From: an uncultured Chloroflexota bacterium
GTDB lineage: Bacteria; Chloroflexota; Limnocylindria; Limnocylindrales; CSP1-4
Direction of reading: 5' to 3'
Assembly: GCA_903930745.1 (NCBI GenBank)
Contig: CAIYZX010000068.1
Location: 1 to 8,353 of the forward strand
Length of the DNA stretch: 8,353 nt
Positions 1-5,317 of this stretch are shown here, piece by piece. The notes below the pieces were generated by a model. That model was not told where the DNA came from, did not search any database, and saw only the letters and a list, made by a program, of their open reading frames with translations. The position numbers and the translations under genes were made by a program. Position 1 is the stretch's first letter. Each line of letters starts with the position of its first letter.

Positions 1-365
1 CGATCCGCGAGGCCGGCTACGGCGTGGGCGCCTCGCGGTGGGAGGTGACGAGCCACCTTGTGTTGCCCGCCGCCGCTCCCGGCATCCTCACGGGGACGGT
101 CCTGGCGCTCTCGCGCGCCCTGGGCGAGACGGCCCCGCTGGTGCTCGCCGGCGCCGTCCTGGGCTCGTTCAGCGGCATGCAGCTCTCCAGCCTGTTCACC
201 GGCAGCTACACCGCCCTTCCCATCCTGGTCTACGACTGGTCGCGCAAGCCGCAGGAGGCATTCCGGGCGGACGCGGCCGCCGCCATCGTGGTCCTGCTCG
301 CGATCACGCTCTTCGCCAACGGCATCGCCATCCTCCTCCGCAACCGCTTCGAGCGGTCGTGGTGA
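1..365 (+). CDS. pstA: Phosphate ABC transporter permease PstA, C-terminal part (5' end outside the window)
   Basis: This is the last 120 or so residues of PstA, one of the two membrane permeases of the high-affinity phosphate importer PstSCAB. The frame is open from the window edge, with the first complete codon at base 3. It begins with the cytoplasmic EAA loop that docks on the ATPase: IREAGYGVGASRWE, followed by VLPAAAPGILTG. Next comes the family-typical LALSRALGETAPLVLAG, a membrane segment (about bases 80-175). A final hydrophobic helix (AAAAIVVLLAITLFANGIAI, about bases 276-340) is followed by a basic end, RNRFERSW. The stop is 23 bp before pstB, so the two genes are surely one transcript. 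The EAA loop with its conserved glycine and the GET motif distinguish it from unrelated permeases. PstA rather than PstC is inferred from the position directly before pstB and from the sequence style. Confidence 0.93.
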   Translation, partial: IREAGYGVGASRWEVTSHLVLPAAAPGILTGTVLALSRALGETAPLVLAGAVLGSFSGMQLSSLFTGSYTALPILVYDWSRKPQEAFRADAAAAIVVLLAITLFANGIAILLRNRFERSW

Positions 366-388
366 CACCGGAGGCCCCCGGAGACCCC

Positions 389-1231
389 ATGAGCCCCAAC
401 ACCCAGTCCCCTGCGCCGATCGACCTCACGGCAGGACTGCCCGGCCCGGAGGCGGCGGAGCCGGGCGGCGAGAGCGTGGTCACGATCAAGGACCTCTCCT
501 TCTACTACGGGCGGTTCCGCGCCGTGAAGGACGTCACGCTGGCCTTCGAGGCCCGGAAGATCACCGCCCTGATCGGGCCATCCGGCTGCGGCAAGTCCAC
601 CCTGCTCCGGACCCTCAACCGGATGAACGACCTGATCACCGGCACGCGGGTTGAGGGTCGCGTGGAGTACCACGGCGTGGATCTCTACGGGAAGGGCGTG
701 GACGCGGTGGAGGTCCGCCGGCGGATCGGCATGGTCTTCCAGAAGCCCAACCCCTTCCCCAAGTCCATCTACGACAACGTCGCGTTCGGCCCCCGCATCA
801 ACGGCTACAAGGGCGACATGGACGAGCTGGTGGAGTCCAGCCTCCGGCGCGCGGCCCTCTGGGACGACGTCAAGGACAAGCTCAGGCAGTCCGGCCTGGC
901 GCTCTCCGGCGGCCAGCAGCAGCGCCTCTGCATCGCCCGGGCGATCGCCACCAGCCCGGACGTCATCCTGATGGACGAGCCCTGCTCCGCCCTCGATCCG
1001 CGGTCCACGCTGCAGATCGAGGAGCTCATGTTCGAGCTCAAGGAGCAGTACACGATCCTCATCGTCACGCACAACATGCAACAGGCAGCGCGCGCTTCCG
1101 ATTACACGGTGTTCATGAACATGGCGGACGATCGCGCAGGTCATGTCGTCGAGGAGGGCAAGACCCTCGACATCTTCACCAACCCGAAGAACCAGCTGAC
1201 CGAGGACTATGTCTCGGGCAGGTTCGGCTGA
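389..1231 (+). CDS. pstB: Phosphate ABC transporter ATP-binding protein PstB
   Basis: This 280-residue ATPase powers phosphate import on the cytoplasmic face of PstCA. All nucleotide-binding elements are visible: Walker A GPSGCGKST (residues 63-71), Q-loop Q118 in VFQKPNPFPKSIYDN (the PstB-typical Q-loop stretch), signature LSGGQQQR (172-179), Walker B VILMDEP (192-198), D-loop SALD and the switch histidine H228 in VTHNMQQA. The ATG at 389 has GGAG at 380-383, five bases upstream. The frame is open further upstream, but that stretch overlaps pstA and does not resemble the family. Usual PstB proteins are about 250-260 residues; the excess is a Pro/Gly/Glu-rich N-terminal lead of some 28 residues before the ABC core begins at VVTIKDLSFYYG. 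It is followed 16 bp later by phoU. The family and substrate assignment are firm. Confidence 0.97.
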   Translation: MSPNTQSPAPIDLTAGLPGPEAAEPGGESVVTIKDLSFYYGRFRAVKDVTLAFEARKITALIGPSGCGKSTLLRTLNRMNDLITGTRVEGRVEYHGVDLYGKGVDAVEVRRRIGMVFQKPNPFPKSIYDNVAFGPRINGYKGDMDELVESSLRRAALWDDVKDKLRQSGLALSGGQQQRLCIARAIATSPDVILMDEPCSALDPRSTLQIEELMFELKEQYTILIVTHNMQQAARASDYTVFMNMADDRAGHVVEEGKTLDIFTNPKNQLTEDYVSGRFG

Positions 1232-1236
1232 ACCCT

Positions 1237-1240
1237 GGAG
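1237..1240 (+). promoter_or_regulatory. Ribosome binding site that decides the phoU start
   Basis: GGAG lies seven bases before the ATG at 1248. The phoU frame could also start at an ATG at 1209 inside the pstB end, but that one has no comparable purine-rich site. Confidence 0.7.
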
Positions 1241-1247
1241 TCACTTG

Positions 1248-2021
1248 ATGGACGAGCAGAACGTTTCCGGGCCCCACGTGTCCGATGCCGTCGCCGGGAG
1301 CTTCGCCGACCTGGCGCCCGCACACCCGGTGGAGCCGCCGCACGCGCAGTTCCCGCCCAGTCACCACATCCGCAGCGCCTACGACCGCGAGATCGCCGAG
1401 ATCAAGGACAACGTCCTGCGGATGGGGTCGTACGTGGAAGCCCAGATCCGGGCGGCCATCGCGGCGCTGATCGCCCACGATGCGACGGCCGCCACGCGAG
1501 TCATCGCCGACGACCGGGCGGTGAACGAGCTGCAGCGCAAGGTGACCGCGATGATCGCGGCGGTCATCGCCACGCAGAACCCGGTGGCCCGCGACCTGCG
1601 CTACCTCCTCACGCTTGACCACGTGTCGTACGAGCTGGAACGCATGGGCGACCACGCGGGATCCGTGGCCAAGCAGGCCCGCAAGCTGGCGCCGTTCCCG
1701 CCGCTGCGCGACTACGTGCTGCTGCCGGACCTGGGCGCCAAGGTCGCAGACCTGGTGGACGGCATCGTGCAGGCGCTCGTTGACGTTGACCAGGACCAGG
1801 CCCGGGCCGTCGCCCGCCAGGACGACGAGGTGGACGCCCTCTACCACCGGATCTTCGACGTGGTGCTGGGACTGATGCGCGACGATCCGGCCAACGTGGA
1901 CCCCGGCACGCGGATCCTGTTCGCGAGCCACTACCTCGAGCGGATCGGCGACCGCGTGACGAACATCGCCGAGGACATCGTCTTCCTCGCCTCCGGCGAG
2001 GTGGAGGATCTCAACCAGTAG
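1248..2021 (+). CDS. phoU: Phosphate signalling and transport regulator PhoU
   Basis: PhoU is a cytoplasmic helical-bundle protein that links the Pst transporter to the PhoR kinase and keeps the phosphate regulon off when phosphate is plentiful. The protein has 257 residues and two PhoU repeats. The first carries YELERMGDHAGSVAKQA (ERxGD at 131-135) and the second YLERIGDRVTNIAEDIVFL (ERxGD at 231-235). These are the conserved acidic metal-cluster motifs, spaced exactly 100 residues apart. The region VARDLRYLLTLDHVSYELER is also typical of the family. Most PhoU proteins have about 215-235 residues; here roughly 40 Pro/His/Ala-rich residues precede the first helix (HIRSAYDREIAEIKDNV). The ATG at 1248 is preferred to the one at 1209 because of the GGAG at 1237-1240. 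It lies 16 bp after pstB and 40 bp before sixA on the same strand, the standard pstB-phoU order. Confidence 0.96.
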   Translation: MDEQNVSGPHVSDAVAGSFADLAPAHPVEPPHAQFPPSHHIRSAYDREIAEIKDNVLRMGSYVEAQIRAAIAALIAHDATAATRVIADDRAVNELQRKVTAMIAAVIATQNPVARDLRYLLTLDHVSYELERMGDHAGSVAKQARKLAPFPPLRDYVLLPDLGAKVADLVDGIVQALVDVDQDQARAVARQDDEVDALYHRIFDVVLGLMRDDPANVDPGTRILFASHYLERIGDRVTNIAEDIVFLASGEVEDLNQ

Positions 2022-2023
2022 CC

Positions 2024-2038
2024 GGCCCACACCGGGCC
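2024..2038 (+). terminator. Small GC hairpin directly after phoU, possible weak terminator or processing site
   Basis: GGCCC (2024-2028) and GGGCC (2034-2038) can pair around the loop ACACC, three bases after the phoU stop. There is no T-run after it, so it is not a classic intrinsic terminator. It could lower expression of sixA relative to the pst genes or stabilise the upstream message. In such GC-rich sequence a five-pair stem can arise by chance. Confidence 0.25.
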
Positions 2039-2061
2039 CGTCCCCCTGGAGGGAGCCGCAC

Positions 2062-2547
2062 ATGACCGCGCTCTACCTGCTGCGCCACGCGCACGCCGGC
2101 GACCCGGCGAAGTGGAAGGGCGACGACGCCGTTCGGCCCCTGTCAGACCGCGGTGAGCGGCAGTCGGAGCGGGTGGCCGCGCTCCTCGCCGGCGCGGAGG
2201 AGCGCCCGGACCTCCTCATCACCTCGCCCAAGGTCCGCGCCCACGACACGGCGAAGATCGTGGCCAAGGCGCTCAAGGTGCCATTCGTGGTGGACAGGCG
2301 CCTCGTGGGGCCGCTTGACCCGGGTGTGGTGGAGGACATCCTCCTGGCGGCCGGACCGGCGGAGCGGCCCTGCATCGTGGGCCATGACCCGGACTTCTCG
2401 TCGCTGCTGCAGGAGCTCACCGGGTCGCCCGGCGTGATGATGCGCAAGGGTGCGCTGGCCCGCGTGGACTACGAGGGCAGCGCGCTGCTGCCCGGGCGCG
2501 GCGTGCTGCGGTTCCTGGTTCCACCGGAGGTCCTCGCCGCGAAGTAG
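2062..2547 (+). CDS. sixA: SixA-type phosphohistidine phosphatase (histidine phosphatase superfamily)
   Basis: This 161-residue, single-domain, cytoplasmic member of the histidine phosphatase (phosphoglycerate mutase-like) superfamily matches the SixA branch. It opens with LYLLRHAHA, giving the catalytic R8-H9 as RHA. LITSPKVRAHDTAKIVA follows (R59), then the second catalytic histidine H108 in CIVGHDPDFSSLLQEL, and a KGALARVDYEG strand near the C-terminus. Length and motif spacing fit SixA, which removes phosphate from histidine in signalling or PTS phosphoproteins. The ATG at 2062 follows the purine-rich GGAGGGAG (2048-2055). It sits 40 bp after phoU on the same strand and is probably co-transcribed, possibly attenuated by the hairpin between them. 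Superfamily membership is certain. The phosphohistidine substrate is inferred from family resemblance; a small-molecule phosphatase role cannot be excluded. Confidence 0.9.
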   Translation: MTALYLLRHAHAGDPAKWKGDDAVRPLSDRGERQSERVAALLAGAEERPDLLITSPKVRAHDTAKIVAKALKVPFVVDRRLVGPLDPGVVEDILLAAGPAERPCIVGHDPDFSSLLQELTGSPGVMMRKGALARVDYEGSALLPGRGVLRFLVPPEVLAAK

Positions 2548-2584
2548 CGATGGCCTTCGGGCTGGGCCGTGCGCCGCCGCCGTC

Positions 2585-2608
2585 GGCCTTCGGCCTCCCG
2601 TGGGAGCC
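2585..2608. terminator. GC-rich hairpin potential in the convergent gap, weak candidate bidirectional terminator
   Basis: The 71-bp gap between the convergent sixA and GDPD genes (2548-2618) holds two overlapping inverted repeats. One is GGCC-TTC-GGCC (2585-2595). The other is GGCCTCC-CGTG-GGAGCC (2592-2608), with one bulged base. Either could fold on both strands. Neither is followed by a T-run, so termination here is suggested mainly by the convergent gene layout. Confidence 0.25.
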
Positions 2609-2618
2609 GCCAGCGCCG

Positions 2619-3275
2619 TCACCCGTCGAGGGCGGCCGCCTCCACGCACGCTGCCATCACACCGAGGCCCGCGAGCCGGTCCCAGGTCGCCCGGCGCCGG
2701 ACGGTCCAAGCCGCGACCTCAAGACCCGCGGCCTGTGCCCTGCGCACCGACGCTGGCGTCAGCGCGCCCCAGAGGACGGAGACGCCCCGGCACCCGAGGC
2801 CCACGGCGAGCGAGAGCGTGGCGGGCGCGAGGTCCTCCACGTTGAGCCAGCGGGCCCAGCCGGGCAGGTGATCGGCCATGGCCACGAGCGACGGCGGGTC
2901 AAACGAGGAGACCACGGCGTTGGCCGGGGAGGCGCCGCGGGCGGCGCGTAGGACGTCCGCGGTTGCGGCGCCGTGATCGGCACCCTTGAGCTCCACGTCC
3001 AGCCAGGCATCGGGGCCCGCGAGGGCCATCGTCTCGGCGAGCGTGGGGATGCCGAAGGCGGCGGCCTCGACGGCCGTCAGCGCATCGATCCGCGCGGGGT
3101 TGCCCTGGACGCGGGCCAGCGACTCGTCGTGGAGCACCACGGGCACGCCGTCCCGCGACAGCTGCACGTCGAACTCCAGGCCGTCACAGCCCGGAACCGC
3201 GAGGGCGGCCGAGAAGGCGGCCAGCGTGTTCTCCGGGGCGCGGCGCCAGTCGCCGCGATGGGCCAGCCGCAGCAT
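2619..3275 (-). CDS. Glycerophosphodiester phosphodiesterase (GDPD) family protein
   Basis: GDPD enzymes hydrolyse glycerophosphodiesters (deacylated phospholipid head groups) to glycerol-3-phosphate and an alcohol. The 218-residue product begins MLRLAHRGDWRRAPENTLAAF, the canonical HRG...PENT opening (catalytic H6, R7). It continues with GLEFDVQLSRDGVPVVLHD, giving metal ligands E34 and D36 and the second catalytic histidine H49, and LDVELKG (E95, K97). No signal peptide or membrane segment is seen, so it should act in the cytoplasm. The C-terminal end departs from the family: WTVR (190-193) stands where WTVN is usual, and the last strand reads GVMAACVEAA where GVDGIITD-like text is usual. 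The ATG at 3275 was chosen because GGGTGA (3281-3286) sits five bases upstream. A GTG at 3284 would overlap the preceding stop as GTGA and add three residues. The gene closes the kinase-EEP-GDPD chain. Function is likely but substrate is unknown. Confidence 0.9.
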   Translation of the reverse strand: MLRLAHRGDWRRAPENTLAAFSAALAVPGCDGLEFDVQLSRDGVPVVLHDESLARVQGNPARIDALTAVEAAAFGIPTLAETMALAGPDAWLDVELKGADHGAATADVLRAARGASPANAVVSSFDPPSLVAMADHLPGWARWLNVEDLAPATLSLAVGLGCRGVSVLWGALTPASVRRAQAAGLEVAAWTVRRRATWDRLAGLGVMAACVEAAALDG

Positions 3276-3280
3276 CCGCG

Positions 3281-4027
3281 TCACCCGATCTCGAGGTGCG
3301 CGGACAGGCCGAAGTGGTCCGAGGGGTAGATGGTGGGATCCGTGGCGGACGGGCGGTCGAAGACCACGCGGGCCTCCGTCACGCGGGCGTTGCCGCGGAC
3401 CCAGATGTAGTCCAGGCAGTACGGGTCGCCATCCGTGTCCATGCCCTCCGCGATGAGGCCGCTGGGCCACGTGACCGCCGGCTCCTCGCCGTTGGCCGCA
3501 AGCAGCGCGGACGTGAAGCCGGCGGCGACGAGGCGCGCGTAGGCGGGCTCCGCCGGGTGGGCGTTGAAGTCACCCACGACCACCATGACGTCGTGCTCCG
3601 GGGAGGCGTCCAGCCAGGCGATCAGCGCCTCGGTCTGGGCCAGGCGCAGCTCCGGGTGGGCCGGGATGTGGTGCAGGTGGACGGAGCAGAACAGGAGGCG
3701 GTTGCCGTTCGGCAGCTGCACGCGGAAGCGCAGGGCGGACCGCTCGTAGTTGAGGTCCAGGCGCTCCACGTCCGTGCCGGCGAGGGGCTTCTTGACCAGC
3801 GCGCCGTTGCCGGCCTCGAGGCGTCCTGCCCATGCCCGCAGCGCATCGTAGTGGGCGGGTCCGGCGGCGCCGATGACGCGGTCCTGCTGGAGCGTGAAGA
3901 CCACCTCCTGCATGCCGATGACGTCCGGCTGGAGCGCGGCGAAGTCCGCGAGCAGGAGGGGGAGACGCTCTTCCCAGCGGTCCGCGATGTTGCGGATGTT
4001 CAGCGTGGCGACGTGCAGGCGGTCCAT
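3281..4027 (-). CDS. Endonuclease/exonuclease/phosphatase (EEP) family metal-dependent hydrolase
   Basis: This family uses a Mg-dependent DNase I-like fold on phosphodiesters or phosphomonoesters ranging from nucleic acids to phospholipids. The 248-residue product shows every core motif: VATLNIRN (N10), DVIGMQEV (E41), FCSVHLHH (H118), VVVGDFNAHP (D153, N155), CLDYIWV (D206) and YPSDHFGLSAHLEIG (D237, H238). There is no signal peptide, so it is cytoplasmic. The ATG at 4027 is chosen because AGAGGA (4037-4042) lies nine bases upstream. A TTG at 4033 overlapping the kinase stop would add two residues but sits only three bases from that site. The gene begins two bases after the kinase stop and ends against the GDPD start, so the three are probably translated together. 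The pairing with a GDPD and a phosphate sensor favours a phosphodiester or lipid-head-group substrate over DNA repair. That is inference, and the exact substrate is not readable. Confidence 0.88.
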   Translation of the reverse strand: MDRLHVATLNIRNIADRWEERLPLLLADFAALQPDVIGMQEVVFTLQQDRVIGAAGPAHYDALRAWAGRLEAGNGALVKKPLAGTDVERLDLNYERSALRFRVQLPNGNRLLFCSVHLHHIPAHPELRLAQTEALIAWLDASPEHDVMVVVGDFNAHPAEPAYARLVAAGFTSALLAANGEEPAVTWPSGLIAEGMDTDGDPYCLDYIWVRGNARVTEARVVFDRPSATDPTIYPSDHFGLSAHLEIG

Positions 4028-4029
4028 GG

Positions 4030-5256
4030 TCAAACGTCCTCTGGGTTCGTGTCCTGGTCGGTATCCGTGCCGGTGGGGGCCGGCGGGCCGGCGAACGGCA
4101 GGAGGACGCGGAAGGTGGATCCGGCACCCTCTTCGGACTCCACGCCGATGCGGCCTCCGTGGCCTTCAACGATATGTCGTGCAATGGCGAGACCCAGCCC
4201 CGTTCCGCCACCCCGAACGCGAGCGCGGTCCACCTTGTAGAAGCGCTCGAAGATGCGGGCCACGTCGGCCGGCCCAATGCCAATGCCGTGATCCACGACC
4301 AGTGCCTCCGCCATGTCGCCGGCCCGGCGGACCACCACCCGGACCTCGCCCCCGTCCGGGCTGAACTTCACGGCGTTGTGGACCAGGTTGACGATGACCT
4401 GCCCCAGGCGCTCGCCATCGCCGCGCACGCGGGGGAGGCCCGGCGCCACGTCCACGGCGAGCGAAACGCCCTGCCGCTCCGCGAAGAGCCGGAGTCGCTC
4501 CGTGGACGCGGTGGCGAGGCGCCCAAGATCCAGGTCATCCTCAAGGCGGAGCTGGGAGCCGCCCTCGATCCGGGCGAGATCAAGGAGCTCGTTCACCATC
4601 TGCACGAGGTGGCCGGTCTCCACCTCGATCCGGGAGATCCGGTCGCGAAGCCGTTGCGGGACGTCGGCGAGCTCCGCCTCGCGAGAGGCCGTCTCCGCAA
4701 GCAGGCTCACCGTGGTCAGGGGCGTCCGGAGCTCATGCGAGAGGTTGTCGATGAACTCCGAGCGGATCTGCCGCAGACGCTGGAGCTCGCCGACATCCTC
4801 GACAAGGACCAGCAGCTCCCGGGGCGTGGGACGGCTCGCCCGCACCACGACGGCCCTCGCACCCTGGCGGCCGAGGCGGGCGTCAGCGGTCGTGGTACCC
4901 CCGGGTGGCACGCCATCGAGCACGGCCTCCAGGTGCGTGCTCCGGAATGCCTCCATGACCGTCCGGCCCACCAGGCGCCCGGCCCCGACGTCAAGCAACT
5001 GGTGCGCACGGCTGTTGGCACCGGTGATGCGCCGGTCCTCCGAGATCCGCAGGACACCCACCGGAACCAGGTCCTCCAGGGCGGCGATATCCCGTGCGGC
5101 GGCGTCGCGGGCATCGGCGGCGGCGTCCCGACGACCGCGCGCCTCGGCATCGAGGAGGCGCCGCTCAAGCCGTCGTGCCCTTCGCCAGCCGGAGACGGCG
5201 AAGACCGCAAGCCCGGAAGCCAGCACGAACAGGGCGAGGAGAGGCAGTTGATCCAT
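4030..5256 (-). CDS. phoR: PhoR-like sensor histidine kinase (PAS, HisKA, HATPase)
   Basis: This is a 408-residue membrane-tethered kinase. In order: one hydrophobic N-terminal helix (about 3-22, LPLLALFVLASGLAVFAVSG), a charged Arg/Ala-rich coiled segment (24-60), a PAS domain (about 60-155, with VPVGVLRISEDRRITGANSR), and a HisKA dimerisation domain with phospho-acceptor H174 in FIDNLSHELRTPLT. The catalytic domain follows, with N-box NLVHNAVKFS (N294), G1 VVDHGIGIG (D322), F-box FERFYKVD and G2 GGGTGLGLAIARHIVEGHGG. The domain order and the absence of a large outer domain fit PhoR. The phosphate role is further inferred from the facing pst-phoU genes. No response regulator is in the window. 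The start is uncertain: ATG 5256 and GTG 5274 (six extra residues) both lack a clear SD site. The gene follows the J-domain gene by 61 bp and has its own candidate promoter/PHO box. Confidence 0.93.
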   Translation of the reverse strand: MDQLPLLALFVLASGLAVFAVSGWRRARRLERRLLDAEARGRRDAAADARDAAARDIAALEDLVPVGVLRISEDRRITGANSRAHQLLDVGAGRLVGRTVMEAFRSTHLEAVLDGVPPGGTTTADARLGRQGARAVVVRASRPTPRELLVLVEDVGELQRLRQIRSEFIDNLSHELRTPLTTVSLLAETASREAELADVPQRLRDRISRIEVETGHLVQMVNELLDLARIEGGSQLRLEDDLDLGRLATASTERLRLFAERQGVSLAVDVAPGLPRVRGDGERLGQVIVNLVHNAVKFSPDGGEVRVVVRRAGDMAEALVVDHGIGIGPADVARIFERFYKVDRARVRGGGTGLGLAIARHIVEGHGGRIGVESEEGAGSTFRVLLPFAGPPAPTGTDTDQDTNPEDV

Positions 5257-5267
5257 TGGCTGGGAGG

Positions 5268-5296
5268 ATGGCACAGCGATGCTAACGGCGTGTCAA
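5268..5296 (-). promoter_or_regulatory. Possible promoter for the phoR-EEP-GDPD genes
   Basis: A perfect TTGACA (5296-5291) is followed after 17 bases by TGCCAT (5273-5268), which keeps the first T and final AT of a -10 box but lacks the important second A. Transcription would start near 5261, a few bases from the ATG at 5256. This would give a nearly leaderless message and would suit the missing SD site. The TTGACA lies inside the first unit of the PHO-box-like repeat. Read-through from the upstream gene is the alternative. Confidence 0.3.
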
Positions 5297-5297
5297 C
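5276..5297 (-). promoter_or_regulatory. PHO-box-like 11-nt direct repeat upstream of the phoR-like gene
   Basis: On the minus strand two 11-nt units follow each other: GTTGACA-CGCC (5297-5287) and GTTAGCA-TCGC (5286-5276). The seven-base cores agree at five positions. Established knowledge: PhoP boxes in Streptomyces are direct repeats of 11-nt units with a seven-base GTTCACC-like core and a looser four-base tail, and PhoB boxes likewise have 11-nt periodicity. The site lies 20 bp before the ATG of the sensor kinase, in the only non-coding gap there. The match to any consensus is partial and the repeat has only two units. Confidence 0.4.
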
Positions 5298-5317
5298 GAG
5301 CTGCGGGAGGCGATCGA

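Noticed and set aside
194..200. A GTTCACC heptamer resembling a PHO-box unit
   Set aside because: It is a single copy inside the pstA coding sequence with no second unit 11 bases away.
38..388. Upstream in-frame extension of pstB
   Set aside because: It overlaps pstA in another frame, reads as Arg/Pro/His-rich shadow text and has no family match; the ATG at 389 has a good SD site.
1176..2063. A 295-codon minus-strand open frame opposite phoU
   Set aside because: It is antisense to phoU with no recognisable domain and reflects GC-rich codon usage.
3296..4240. A 314-codon plus-strand open frame opposite the EEP gene
   Set aside because: The complementary strand carries all EEP catalytic motifs; this frame has only Arg/Gly/Val/His-rich shadow text.
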